Positions 15,878-24,662 of a stretch of 64,000 nt of DNA are shown in pieces. The first letter of the stretch is position 1. Each line of letters opens with the position of its first letter. The notes below the pieces were generated by a model. The model was not told the DNA's origin, searched no databases, and worked only from the letters and a program-made list of their open reading frames with translations. The translations under genes were made by a program, and so were the position numbers. The stretch comes from Palsa-739 sp035532535 (lineage in GTDB: Bacteria > Actinomycetota > Thermoleophilia > Gaiellales > Gaiellaceae): assembly GCA_035532535.1 (NCBI GenBank), contig DATKQT010000021.1:28364-92363 (forward strand). The letters run 5' to 3'.

Positions 15878-16318
15878 TCAGTCGCGCCAATGCAGGATCG
15901 CCTCCTCGATCTTCGGATACGTGCCGCAGCGACAGATGTTCCCGGCCATCGCGTGGCGTATCTCCTCCGTCGTCGGCTCCGGGGTCGCCGCGACGAGCGC
16001 GGCTGCGGAAACGACCTGGCCGGGGGTGCAAAAGCCGCACTGAACCGCATCGGCGCGGACGAACGCCTCGACGAGCGGATGATCCCGCAGGCCCTCGATC
16101 GTCGTCACCTCGCCGTCGACCACGTGTGCGAGCGTGATGCACGAGAGCACCGGCACGCCGTCGACCTGAACCGTGCATGCGCCGCAATGGCCCTCGTTGC
16201 ACGCGATCTTCGTCCCGATCAGTCCGAGCTCCTCGCGCAGGACGTGGGCGAGGCTCGTGCCGATGGGAGCGTCGAGCCGATGCTCGTCCCCGTTGACGGT
16301 GAGTTGCAGCTCAGGCAT
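15878..16318 (-). CDS. Molybdenum hydroxylase, [2Fe-2S] subunit (PaoA/CoxS type)
   Basis: This 146-residue protein has an N-terminal plant-type ferredoxin domain with CNEGHCGACTV and a fourth Cys in VLSC, and a C-terminal helical domain with CGFCTPG and NICRCGTY. These are the eight ligands of the two [2Fe-2S] clusters. There is no Tat signal, so a cytoplasmic enzyme is likely (PaoA of E. coli has a signal). It is first of the three subunit genes and overlaps the amidohydrolase gene by 8 bp, so all belong to one operon. Confidence 0.93.
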   Translation of the reverse strand: MPELQLTVNGDEHRLDAPIGTSLAHVLREELGLIGTKIACNEGHCGACTVQVDGVPVLSCITLAHVVDGEVTTIEGLRDHPLVEAFVRADAVQCGFCTPGQVVSAAALVAATPEPTTEEIRHAMAGNICRCGTYPKIEEAILHWRD

Positions 16319-17459
16319 TCGACGTCAAGGCGAGGATGTCTGCGAGATGGATGAGACGCGAGGTCGTGCGCGCGACGTGCCGCGCGTCCGCCTCGTCCTC
16401 CGCCTCGGGCAGCGTGCGCCAGAGCTCGCGCGCGGTGAGAAGCAGCTCGCGGATCTGGATGAGGTCTCCGGCGTGCCCGTTGCTCTCGTACGTCGCGTTC
16501 AATGCGAGGCCGAGCGCGCCGAACGAGTCCTGCTGGCGGATGAAGAGCAGCGGGAGCGCCATGGACAGGTACTGGTGGATGCGCGCCAGCGGCATCGGCT
16601 GCGACAGGGTCGGCGAACCTTGCGGAGTCGACGGCTCGAGCGGCGGTGCGCCGTCGGCGATGCGCATCGCGTTTCCCGACAGCATGTCCGCGATCTGTGG
16701 CTCGGTCAGTCCCGAGGCGCGCGCGGTGCGCAGCGAGATGAGCAGCGAGTTCGGCTGCGAGCCGTACGGATAGTCGGACGCGTAGACGACTTGCTCCGGC
16801 GGCACGAGGTGGAAGAAGCCGAGCAGGTCGATCGCGCTCCACACCGAGGTGTCGAAGAAGACGCCCGCCTTGCCGGCGAAGTGCCCTGCGAGGCCGGAAA
16901 GGTCGGCGATGCCGGCGTGCGCGATGATCAGCTGCGCCTCGGGATAGGCGTCCACGAGCCGGAGCAGGTTGTCCGCGATCGGCGGCAGGCCGCGGCCGCC
17001 GTGAATGAGGATCGGCACACGCCGCTCCGCCGCGATGGCGAATACGGGCGCGAGACGCTCGTCGTCGAGGAGGAACTTCTGCGCGCGCGGGTGGAGCTTG
17101 ATCCCACGCGCCCCGCGGTCGAGGCAGCGCTCCGCCTCTGCGATCGGTTCCTCGCTCAGGTCGAGCCGGACGAACGGGATCATGCGGCCCTCCGACCGCT
17201 CGGCGAAGGCGAGCGTACGGTCGTTCCCGGCGCGGAACGCCGGGATCCGGTCGCGCTCGTCGAGGCAGAACACGAAGCAGCGCGAGATCCCATACCGGTC
17301 GAGCATCGCTTCGAGCTCCTCGTAGCGGCCGACCATGCCGTCGATGTCGTTGCCCAGATGGGTATGCGCGTCGAAGACGTCCGCCCCGGCGGGCATCTCC
17401 GAGCGCAACTGCGCCTCGAACGCGCCGAAGAGCTCGCGTGCGCGATCCAGCGGCTCCAC
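16311..17459 (-). CDS. Amidohydrolase-family metal-dependent hydrolase (TIM barrel)
   Basis: This 382-residue protein has metal-site motifs in order: DAHTHLG (HxH), GIKLHPRAQ, IHGGRG, IIAHAG and YASDYPYG (the late Asp). This is the amidohydrolase-2 / ACMS-decarboxylase-like group. A C-terminal helical region of about 100 residues follows the barrel. As first gene of the Mo-hydroxylase operon it may open a ring or remove a group from the product of the hydroxylase (inference). The GTG start has TAGAGT 6 nt upstream, so the operon is probably leaderless and divergent from the M24 peptidase gene. Confidence 0.85.
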   Translation of the reverse strand: MEPLDRARELFGAFEAQLRSEMPAGADVFDAHTHLGNDIDGMVGRYEELEAMLDRYGISRCFVFCLDERDRIPAFRAGNDRTLAFAERSEGRMIPFVRLDLSEEPIAEAERCLDRGARGIKLHPRAQKFLLDDERLAPVFAIAAERRVPILIHGGRGLPPIADNLLRLVDAYPEAQLIIAHAGIADLSGLAGHFAGKAGVFFDTSVWSAIDLLGFFHLVPPEQVVYASDYPYGSQPNSLLISLRTARASGLTEPQIADMLSGNAMRIADGAPPLEPSTPQGSPTLSQPMPLARIHQYLSMALPLLFIRQQDSFGALGLALNATYESNGHAGDLIQIRELLLTARELWRTLPEAEDEADARHVARTTSRLIHLADILALTSNA

Positions 17460-17465
17460 GACCTG

Positions 17466-17483
17466 ACTCTACCCACGTAGGAT
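17466..17483. promoter_or_regulatory. Divergent leaderless -10 pair: TAGAGT (minus) and TAGGAT (plus)
   Basis: TAGAGT on the minus strand (17466-17471) is 6 nt from the GTG at 17459. TAGGAT on the plus strand (17478-17483) is 8 nt from the GTG at 17492. They serve the amidohydrolase and M24 genes. Confidence 0.5.
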
Positions 17484-17491
17484 GCGCGTCC

Positions 17492-18631
17492 GTGGCAGAC
17501 GTTGTGATCCACGCCGACACCTCCCGGTCTCCGGCGATGCGGCACGAGGTGCCGCTCAGCATCCCGGATCCGTTCCTGTACGTCGAGCACGACGGGCGCC
17601 GCTCCGTCGTGATCACGGCGTTCGAGCGGGAACGCGTTTCCGCTGTTGCGCCGGACATCGAGCTCCTGCCGCCCGAGCAGTTCGGGATCGACGAGCTTCT
17701 CCGCGGCGGCACCCCACCGGTCGAGGCCATGCTCGAGGTCTACACGCGGGCGCTGCGCGAGATCGGCGTCACGGAGGCCGCCGTGCCACCGCAGTTCCCC
17801 GTCGAGCTCGCCGACCACCTGCGCGCGAACGGTGTCACCCTCCGCGTCGAGCGCGAGATGTTCGAGGACCGACGGCGCCGGAAGACCGCGACCGAGATCG
17901 CCGGGCTCCGACGGGCCCAGCGCGCGTGCGAGGAGGCGCTCGACGTGGCGCGCGAGATGTTCCGCGATTCCCAGCCTGGCGCCGGCGGCGTGCTCCAACA
18001 CGGGGGCCAACCGCTGACGTGCGAGCGGATCAAGGCGGCGATGCAACAGGTCTTCGTCGAGCGCGGTGCCCTGGCCGACGAGTTCATCGTTGCGCACGGC
18101 GCGCAGGGAGCCGTCGGCCACGACATGGGCTCCGGCCCGATCTCGGCCGGCGAGGCGGTCGTCTTCGACCTCTGGCCGCGCGACACGGAGACCGCGGTCT
18201 ACACCGACATGACGCGCACGTACGTCGTCGGCGACGTCCCGGACGAGATCCGCGAGTACCACCGCCTGTGCAAGGAGGCGCTCGACCGCACGACCGCGGC
18301 CGCCAAGCCCGGTGTGAACGGCCGCGCCCTCATGCAGATCGCGTGCGACCTCTTCGCGGAGCACGGCTACCCGACGCAGCTGACGAAGAAGCCGGGCGAA
18401 GTGCTCGACAGCGGGTTCTTCCACGGGCTCGGCCACGGTGTCGGCCTCGAGGTGCACGAGCGGCCGCGGCTCTCGGTCGTCGGCGACGACCTCGTCCCTG
18501 GCGACGTGATCACGCTCGAGCCCGGCCTGTACCGCGCCGGCTACGGCGGCGTCCGCCTCGAGGACATCCTCCTCGTCACCGAGGACGGCGCCGAGACGGT
18601 CACGCAGTACCCGTACGACCTCGAGCCGTAG
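17492..18631 (+). CDS. M24 family metallopeptidase (Xaa-Pro dipeptidase/aminopeptidase)
   Basis: This 379-residue protein has an N-terminal creatinase-like domain (about 1-130) and a C-terminal pita-bread domain with the dinuclear metal ligands: Asp in VVFDLWPRD, Asp in YTDMTRTY, His in HGLGHGVGLEVHE, Glu in ITLEPGLY and Glu in VRLEDILLV. It releases N-terminal residues before proline, or splits Xaa-Pro dipeptides. The GTG start is set by the leaderless -10 at 17478. The neighbours do not narrow the substrate. Confidence 0.92.
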   Translation: MADVVIHADTSRSPAMRHEVPLSIPDPFLYVEHDGRRSVVITAFERERVSAVAPDIELLPPEQFGIDELLRGGTPPVEAMLEVYTRALREIGVTEAAVPPQFPVELADHLRANGVTLRVEREMFEDRRRRKTATEIAGLRRAQRACEEALDVAREMFRDSQPGAGGVLQHGGQPLTCERIKAAMQQVFVERGALADEFIVAHGAQGAVGHDMGSGPISAGEAVVFDLWPRDTETAVYTDMTRTYVVGDVPDEIREYHRLCKEALDRTTAAAKPGVNGRALMQIACDLFAEHGYPTQLTKKPGEVLDSGFFHGLGHGVGLEVHERPRLSVVGDDLVPGDVITLEPGLYRAGYGGVRLEDILLVTEDGAETVTQYPYDLEP

Positions 18632-18749
18632 TTCATCGCGCTCCGCTTGACGGCCGTCCGACGGATGCGCAAAAGTGCCGCATGTCACTTCGGCGCCGAC
18701 GGCGACCTATGGGGTCGCAGAGCCGACGCCGAGCTACAGGGAGGGCTGC

Positions 18750-19388
18750 ATGAGCGCTATGACCTCTGAGCGGTCCGGTGTCACGGTGGTGGAGAGCACG
18801 CTTGCCGCCAACCCGGCGCCGCTCGGACTGGCGGGGTTCGCTCTCACCACGTTCCTGCTGAGCGGGCACAACGCGTCCTGGATCCCCGACCTTATCTGGG
18901 TCGGCCCGGCGATCTTCTACGGCGGGTTGGCGCAACTCCTCGCCGGCATGTGGGAGTTTCGCAACCGGAACGTCTTCGGTGCAACGGCGTTCTCGACGTA
19001 CGGCGCCTTTTGGATGGGGCTCGGGATCTTCATCATCCTCGGCGTCGGCAACCATTCGTGGTTTGCCGGCTACAAGGGCGGCGACTTGACGAACGCCCTG
19101 GCCTGGTATCTGTTCGCGTTCGCCGTCTTCAACACGTACATGCTCATCGCGAGCATGCGGGTGAACAAGGCGGTGTTTCTCGTCTTCCTGACGCTGGAGG
19201 TCACGGAGATCCTGCTCGTGATCGGCTTCTTCAACCTCTCCCACGGCGGCACTCAATGGTGGTTGCACGCAGGCGGTTGGATCGGCATCCTCACGGCGGC
19301 GGTCGCCTGGTACACCTCCGCGGCTGGCGTCATGAACGATACGGCGGGCAGGACCGTGCTCCCGGTCGGCAAGCCGATCATGAGCTGA
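18750..19388 (+). CDS. GPR1/FUN34/YaaH (SatP) family acetate/succinate permease
   Basis: This 212-residue membrane protein has six hydrophobic helices and the family signature NPAPLGLAGFALTT near residue 25. SatP-type proteins import acetate, probably with protons. The ATG at 18750 is preceded by AGGGAGGG at good spacing. The gene lies 38 bp upstream of acetyl-CoA synthetase, forming an acetate-uptake and activation unit. A TTGACG at 18647 could be a -35 element, though no clear -10 follows. Confidence 0.93.
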   Translation: MSAMTSERSGVTVVESTLAANPAPLGLAGFALTTFLLSGHNASWIPDLIWVGPAIFYGGLAQLLAGMWEFRNRNVFGATAFSTYGAFWMGLGIFIILGVGNHSWFAGYKGGDLTNALAWYLFAFAVFNTYMLIASMRVNKAVFLVFLTLEVTEILLVIGFFNLSHGGTQWWLHAGGWIGILTAAVAWYTSAAGVMNDTAGRTVLPVGKPIMS

Positions 19389-19426
19389 CCTAGGATCACG
19401 AGCAGACCCGCGGAAGGAGGACCCAC

Positions 19427-21400
19427 TTGGCGACCGAGACGAATCATGCGATCGACACGATGCTCCTGGAGGAACGGCGGTATCCGCCGCCTCCGGAGTT
19501 CGCGAAGCAGGCGAACGCGCAAGCGGACATCTACGACCAGGACTTCGAGACGTTCTGGGAACGCGAGGGCCGCGAGCGCGTCACGTGGTTCGAGCCCTTC
19601 TCCAAGCTGTACGAGTGGGAGCCTCCGTACGCGAAGTTCTTCCTCGGTGGGAAGATCAACGTCTGCTTCAACTGCGTCGACCGCCACGTCGAGGCAGGCA
19701 AGGGCTCGAAGGTCGCCTACTACTGGGAAGGCGAGCCGGACGGCGATCGTCGCGAGATCACGTACGCGGATCTCCAGAAGGACGTCGTCCGGTTCGCCAA
19801 CGCGCTGAAGAAGCTCGGTGTGAAGAAGGGGACGCCCGTCGCCATCTACATGGGCATGGTCCCGGAGCTGGCCGTCGCGATGCTCGCGTGCACCCGGCTC
19901 GGGGCCCCGCACACGGTCGTCTTCGGCGGCTTCTCGGCCGACTCGCTGTCCGGGCGGATGAACGACATGAAGTGCGAGGTCGTCATCACGCAGGACGAGG
20001 CCTGGCGGCGCGGCTCGACCGTGCCGTTGAAGAAGACCGTCGACGAGGCGATGGCGGCTGCGCCGGGTGCGAAGCACAGCGTGGTCCTTCGCCGCACCGG
20101 AAACGACGTTCCAATGCAGGAAGGACGCGATCACTGGTTGCACGAGCTCGAGGAGGGGGTCTCGGACGATCCCTCCTCGTGCCCGTGCGAGCCGATGGAC
20201 AGCGAGGATCTGCTGTTCCTCATGTACACGAGCGGGACGACCGCGAAGCCGAAGGGGATCATCCACACCACCGCCGGCTACCTCGTGGGGGCGGCGACGA
20301 CGCATCACTACATCTTCGATCTGAAGCGGGACGAGGATGTGTACTGGTGCGCGGCGGACATCGGCTGGATCACCGGCCACAGCTACATCGTGTACGGGCC
20401 GCTCTGCAATCAGACGACTTCCATCATGTACGAGGGGACGCCGGACTTCCCCGACAAGGACCGGTGGTGGTCGATTGTCGAGCGGTACAAAGCGACGATC
20501 CTGTACACGGCGCCGACGGCGATCCGTTCGCACATGAAGTGGGGCCCGCAGTACGCCAAGCAGCACGACCTGTCCTCGCTGCGCCTGCTCGGGTCGGTGG
20601 GGGAGCCGATCAACCCGGAGGCGTGGATCTGGTACCGCGAGCACATCGGCGCCGACCGGACGCCGATCGTGGACACGTGGTGGCAGACCGAGACCGGAAT
20701 GATCCTCATCACCCCGCTGCCCGGCGTGACGACGCTGAAGCCCGGCTCGGCCACGAGGCCGTTCCCCGGCGTGGATGCGGCGGTCTTCGACGAACAGGGC
20801 AAGGAGGTCGGCCCGGGCGGCGGCGGCTACCTCGTCCTCAAGCGGCCGTGGCCGGCGATGCTACGCGGCATCTTCGGCGACGACCAGCGCTACCGGGAGA
20901 CGTACTGGTCGAAGTACGACAACGTGTACTTCGCCGGCGACGGAGCCCGGATCGACGCTGACGGGGACTTCTGGCTCCTGGGCCGCGTCGACGACGTGAT
21001 GAACGTGTCGGGGCACCGCATCTCGACGATCGAGGTGGAGTCGGCGCTCGTCGACCATCACGACGTCGCCGAGGCGGCGGTGACGTCCCGCGCGGACTCC
21101 ATCACCGGAGAGGCGATCGTCGCCTATGTCACGCTCAAATCCGGCATCGAGACGTCGGTCGAGAAGCTCGAGGAGCTGCGCAACCACGTCGCGCAGAAGA
21201 TCGGGGCGATCGCGAAGCCGGCGAACATCGTGTTCACACCGGAACTGCCGAAGACCCGCAGCGGCAAGATCATGCGCCGTCTGCTCCGGGATGTCGCGAA
21301 CAACCGGAAGCTCGGCGACACGACGACGCTCGCGGATCCAGCGGTCGTCGAGGAGATCAAGAGCCGCGCCGAAGCGGAGACGAGTGGGGACGACGGATAG
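19427..21400 (+). CDS. acs: Acetyl-CoA synthetase
   Basis: This 657-residue AMP-forming ligase converts acetate, ATP and CoA into acetyl-CoA. The motifs are YTSGTTAKPKG (ATP loop), DTWWQTETG, YFAGDGAR and, at the C-terminus, PKTRSGKIMRR, whose Lys is the usual acetylation-controlled catalytic residue. It starts with TTG at 19427, seven bases after a perfect aaggagg. It pairs with the acetate permease gene upstream. A small TPR-like gene overlaps its 3' end by 17 bp. Confidence 0.97.
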   Translation: MATETNHAIDTMLLEERRYPPPPEFAKQANAQADIYDQDFETFWEREGRERVTWFEPFSKLYEWEPPYAKFFLGGKINVCFNCVDRHVEAGKGSKVAYYWEGEPDGDRREITYADLQKDVVRFANALKKLGVKKGTPVAIYMGMVPELAVAMLACTRLGAPHTVVFGGFSADSLSGRMNDMKCEVVITQDEAWRRGSTVPLKKTVDEAMAAAPGAKHSVVLRRTGNDVPMQEGRDHWLHELEEGVSDDPSSCPCEPMDSEDLLFLMYTSGTTAKPKGIIHTTAGYLVGAATTHHYIFDLKRDEDVYWCAADIGWITGHSYIVYGPLCNQTTSIMYEGTPDFPDKDRWWSIVERYKATILYTAPTAIRSHMKWGPQYAKQHDLSSLRLLGSVGEPINPEAWIWYREHIGADRTPIVDTWWQTETGMILITPLPGVTTLKPGSATRPFPGVDAAVFDEQGKEVGPGGGGYLVLKRPWPAMLRGIFGDDQRYRETYWSKYDNVYFAGDGARIDADGDFWLLGRVDDVMNVSGHRISTIEVESALVDHHDVAEAAVTSRADSITGEAIVAYVTLKSGIETSVEKLEELRNHVAQKIGAIAKPANIVFTPELPKTRSGKIMRRLLRDVANNRKLGDTTTLADPAVVEEIKSRAEAETSGDDG

Positions 21401-21821
21401 GGAGCTCGGGGTCGAGCTCTTCAACAGGACCTGGGCTCTCCTCGAGAGCCCAGGTCCTGATCCCGACGAGCTTCTGCACTGCGCCCACGCGTCCGCGTAC
21501 CACTGGATGCAGGCAGGCACGGTGGCGAACCGCGCACGCAGCGAGTGGCAGTGCTCGCGCGTCTACGCGGTGCTCGGTCGCGCCGAGCCGGCGCTCCACC
21601 ATGCACGCCGCTGCCTCGCGCTGTGCGAGTCGGCGCCGGACGAGATCGAGGAGTTCGACCTCCCGTTCGCCTGCGAGGCGGTGGCGCGCGCGTCCACGGT
21701 CGCCGGCGACGCGCCTGCAACGCGCGAATGGCTCGACCGCGCCCGCGCGTCGGGCGAGAAGATCGTCGACGAGGACGACCGCGTCCTCCTCGAGGCGGAT
21801 CTCGGAAATATCACCCTGTAG
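21384..21821 (+). CDS. Small TPR-like conserved protein
   Basis: This 145-residue all-helical protein has blocks such as HASAYHWMQAGTVANRARSE and RVYAVLGRAEPALHHARRC, spaced like two to three tetratricopeptide repeats, with conserved His and Trp. It looks like a family found in actinobacteria, without known function. The GTG start at 21384 lies inside the end of acs, so translation may be coupled to acs. A weak 5-bp hairpin follows at 21822. The rest of the gap to 21965 shows nothing else. Confidence 0.7.
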   Translation: MGTTDRELGVELFNRTWALLESPGPDPDELLHCAHASAYHWMQAGTVANRARSEWQCSRVYAVLGRAEPALHHARRCLALCESAPDEIEEFDLPFACEAVARASTVAGDAPATREWLDRARASGEKIVDEDDRVLLEADLGNITL

Positions 21822-21965
21822 GGAATCGCTTCCCGTCCGAGAACTGTTGTAGAAGAAACCTCGACACGTTTCCCGGCCAGGTTGAAAGCACTCTGACGGG
21901 CGGCTCCGGGCTCAGGTGCTGACTGGACCGCCGACCGAGGCCGACTTCACCCCTTCGCAACAACT

Positions 21966-23003
21966 GTGCGCCACGATTGCGCCGTGCGCGGAGCTCTCGT
22001 CGCATCGCTCGCCCTTCTGGTACTCGCCGTTCCCGCCGCGAGCGCCGCGCCGCCGCAGCGCTTCCTTCTGACGCTCTCGCGCGACACCGGCGGCCATCAG
22101 CCGCCGCGTCTTGTCCTCGTCGACCGCAGCGGCGCGCTTGTCCGGCAGATCGGCACCGCCGGCTACGTCCTCGTCAACGGGGAGTGGTCACCCAACGGCC
22201 AGTCGATCGCGTGGTCGGACCCGGCCGGCGTCCACGTCGAGAACGCGGATGGGACGAACGAGCGGCTGCTCGTAGCCCACGTTGCCGGTTGCGACACCGC
22301 GTGCGCGCAGCCTGAGTTCATCTGGACACCGGACGGGACGGCGCTCGACGTCGGCGGCGTCGGGCAGCAGACAGACGAGTTCCTCTACGTCCCGATCGAC
22401 GGCGCGCCGCCGTCGCCGCTCGCGCCGGCGAAGCTCTGGACGATCAACGTGCCGGTGGAGTGGACGACCGGTGGACGCTCGCTCATCTGGTCGAGCGGCG
22501 GCGGCAAGCCCGGCACGAGCAGCTGCTGCCGCGCCTCCGTCTTCGAGACGGTCGCCGCGACGCACACGACGCGGACGATCTTCACGACCCCGAACGGGCA
22601 AGGGCAGCAGGGGACGGTCGTCTCGCCCGACGGACGCCGCCGAATCGTGTTCTTCGAGGCGCCGAACCCCAAGGACGAGTACGGCCTTCGCATCGTCGAC
22701 GTCGCAACCGGGAAGTCCCGCTTCCTCATCGCCGCCAAGGCGACGTCCCTTGCGCGCTGGTCGCCCGACGGAAGGACGATCGCCGTGCTCCTGGCGGGCG
22801 AGCGCGTGGTCACGATCCCCGCCGACGGCGGCTCGCCGCACACGATCGGCCGCGGCCTTGGCCTCTTCTGGGGCCGCGACGGCACGCTGTACGTGCTCCG
22901 CAACACGTGGACCGAGGTCTGGACGAGCCGGAACGGCGCGCCGGAGCAGTTCCTCTTCCGGACGCCGGGCCGGCTCGAGATCTACAGCCTCGACGCGGAC
23001 TAG
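21966..23003 (+). CDS. Secreted TolB-like WD40/PD40 beta-propeller protein
   Basis: This 345-residue protein has a signal peptide (residues about 8-27, ending ASAAPP). PD40-type repeats follow, each with a WSPDG or WSPNG core (GEWSPNGQSIAWS, FIWTPDGTALDV, RWSPDGRTIAVL). These fold as a six- or seven-bladed propeller that binds peptides or carbohydrate outside the membrane. A CC pair (SSCCRAS) is unusual. A GTG at 21984 is an alternative start that gives a tighter signal peptide. It converges with the M16 protease gene, sharing 4 bp. Confidence 0.8.
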   Translation: MRHDCAVRGALVASLALLVLAVPAASAAPPQRFLLTLSRDTGGHQPPRLVLVDRSGALVRQIGTAGYVLVNGEWSPNGQSIAWSDPAGVHVENADGTNERLLVAHVAGCDTACAQPEFIWTPDGTALDVGGVGQQTDEFLYVPIDGAPPSPLAPAKLWTINVPVEWTTGGRSLIWSSGGGKPGTSSCCRASVFETVAATHTTRTIFTTPNGQGQQGTVVSPDGRRRIVFFEAPNPKDEYGLRIVDVATGKSRFLIAAKATSLARWSPDGRTIAVLLAGERVVTIPADGGSPHTIGRGLGLFWGRDGTLYVLRNTWTEVWTSRNGAPEQFLFRTPGRLEIYSLDAD

Positions 23004-24259
23004 AGCAGCTTCTCGAACCTTTCCGCGTCGTCGAACGGGCCGATCACTGCCAGCCGCAGCTTGTCGTCCGCGAGCAGATCCTGGGCGACGCGCTGCACAT
23101 CCTCGGCCGTGACTGCCGAGATACCGGCCAGCACCTCCTCGGGGTCGGGCGCGCGTCCCTCGAGCACTTCCTTGCGCAGCCCGAAGCTGATCAGGCCCTG
23201 CGGGTTCTCGAGCTGGAGGACGAAGCGGCCCTTCGAGAAGCTGCGCGCCTTCTCCAGCTCGTCGGCGGGGACTGGCGCACTGGCCATCCCCTTCAGCTCG
23301 GTCGCGATCGTCGTCAGCGCCTCGTCGATGCGCGTGATGTCCACGCCCGCCTGGGAGTACAGCGATCCCGCGTCGGTGTAGCTGTGGTTCACGCCGTACA
23401 CGTAGTAGGCGAGCCCGCGACGCTCGCGCACCTCGGTGAAGAGCCGCGAGGACATCCCGCCGCCGAGCACGGTGGCCAGCATCTGCAGCACATAGCGGTC
23501 CGGATGCTCGAGCGGATAGCTCGGAACGCCGACGACGACGTGCGCCTGGTCGGACGCCTTCGTGAAGACCCTCACGCGTCCGTTCGTGTAGCCCTGTACA
23601 GGCGAGGGCGCATCCGTCTGCGCGGCCGGCAGGTCGCCGAGCAGCGCGCTGACCCGCTCGACCGCGTCGTCGCCGATCCGGCCGGCGATGCCGACGACCA
23701 TGCGCTCCGGGTGGTACCACCGGTCGAGATACCCCATGAACGTCTCGCGTGTCGCCGCGCGCACGGTCTCCTTCTTGCCGATGATGTCCCAGCCGAGCGG
23801 TTGGTCGCCGTACAGCAGCTCGTCGTACACACCGCCGATGTAGTCGCGCGGCGTGTCGAAGTACATGTTCATCTCCTCGACGATGACGCCCTTCTCGCGG
23901 TCGATCTCCCCGCTGTCGAAGCGCGAGTTGCGCAGCATGTCGACCAGCACGTCCAATGCGACGTCGCGATGATCCGCGGCGCACCTGACGAAGTACGCGG
24001 TCGACTCCTTGCTCGTGAACGCGTTGAACTCGCCGCCGATCGAGTCGATCTCGCCGGCGATCGCGCGCGCATCCGGCCGTCGCTCCGTCCCCTTGAAGAA
24101 CATGTGCTCGGAGAAGTGCGCGATGCCGTTCGTCTCCGGCGTCTCGTAGCGCGAGCCGGCGGCGATCATGATCATGCACGTCACCGATTGCGCGTGCGGG
24201 AGGTTCGCGGTCAGGATCCGCAGGCCGTTGTCCAGGACGTGCCGCTCGAACGTGCTCAT
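23000..24259 (-). CDS. M16 family zinc protease (pitrilysin-like)
   Basis: This 419-residue protein has the inverted zinc motif HFSEH with the downstream Glu in the VIVEEMNMY helix, FTSKESTAYFVRC, and a second non-catalytic half. This fits the mitochondrial-processing-peptidase-like bacterial M16 group, about 420 residues. It degrades or processes short peptides. The ATG overlaps the stop of the thioesterase gene by 4 bp. Confidence 0.93.
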   Translation of the reverse strand: MSTFERHVLDNGLRILTANLPHAQSVTCMIMIAAGSRYETPETNGIAHFSEHMFFKGTERRPDARAIAGEIDSIGGEFNAFTSKESTAYFVRCAADHRDVALDVLVDMLRNSRFDSGEIDREKGVIVEEMNMYFDTPRDYIGGVYDELLYGDQPLGWDIIGKKETVRAATRETFMGYLDRWYHPERMVVGIAGRIGDDAVERVSALLGDLPAAQTDAPSPVQGYTNGRVRVFTKASDQAHVVVGVPSYPLEHPDRYVLQMLATVLGGGMSSRLFTEVRERRGLAYYVYGVNHSYTDAGSLYSQAGVDITRIDEALTTIATELKGMASAPVPADELEKARSFSKGRFVLQLENPQGLISFGLRKEVLEGRAPDPEEVLAGISAVTAEDVQRVAQDLLADDKLRLAVIGPFDDAERFEKLL

Positions 24260-24639
24260 GCGCTCAGTCTCCTCTTCCAGCGGTCGGGCACGGGAATGCT
24301 CTCGCCCCGCGCATAGTCGTAGCCGACGAGGACGCTCTTCGCTTCCGCGACGACGCGCCCGTCGGACTGCAATTCGTACTCCAGCTCGAAGCTCTTCGTC
24401 CCGACCCGCACGAGGCGCACGCCGATGTCGACCACCTCTCCGGCCCCGACCTGAGCGCGGAAGTCGATCTCGGTCCGGGCGAGGATGACGTCGCGCAGCG
24501 GCATCTCCTCGTCCTTGCCGAACCAGGCCAGGCGGGCCTGCTCGAGGTACGTCGAGAAGACCGCGTTGTTCACGTGGCCCATGCCGTCGAGATCGCGAAA
24601 ACGCACCGTCTCGCGGTGCACGAACCGATACCCCTCCAC
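24256..24639 (-). CDS. Acyl-CoA thioesterase, 4HBT hotdog fold
   Basis: This 127-residue protein has the YbgC/FadM-like motif RFRDLDGMGHVNNAVF, with the catalytic Asp and the Asn-Asn pair, and the long helix TYLEQARLAWF. It hydrolyses an acyl-CoA ester. It is the first gene of a two-gene operon with the M16 protease. A GTG start at 24639 is supported by TACCAT 7 nt upstream. Confidence 0.88.
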   Translation of the reverse strand: MEGYRFVHRETVRFRDLDGMGHVNNAVFSTYLEQARLAWFGKDEEMPLRDVILARTEIDFRAQVGAGEVVDIGVRLVRVGTKSFELEYELQSDGRVVAEAKSVLVGYDYARGESIPVPDRWKRRLSA

Positions 24640-24646
24640 CCGTTCG

Positions 24647-24656
24647 ATGGTATAGA
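24647..24656. promoter_or_regulatory. Overlapping divergent -10 elements sharing one TA
   Basis: TACCAT on the minus strand (24647-24652) is 7 nt from the GTG at 24639. TATAGA on the plus strand (24651-24656) is 6 nt from the GTG at 24663. The two hexamers share bases 24651-24652. Confidence 0.5.
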
Positions 24657-24662
24657 CGCCCT

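Noticed and set aside
13722..16043. 773-residue plus-strand ORF opposite the molybdenum hydroxylase
   Set aside because: It mirrors the codons of the large subunit and has no recognisable motif.
13641..16202. 853-residue start for the Mo large subunit
   Set aside because: The extra N-terminus is a shadow of the [2Fe-2S] subunit gene; the family begins near the GTG at 15839.
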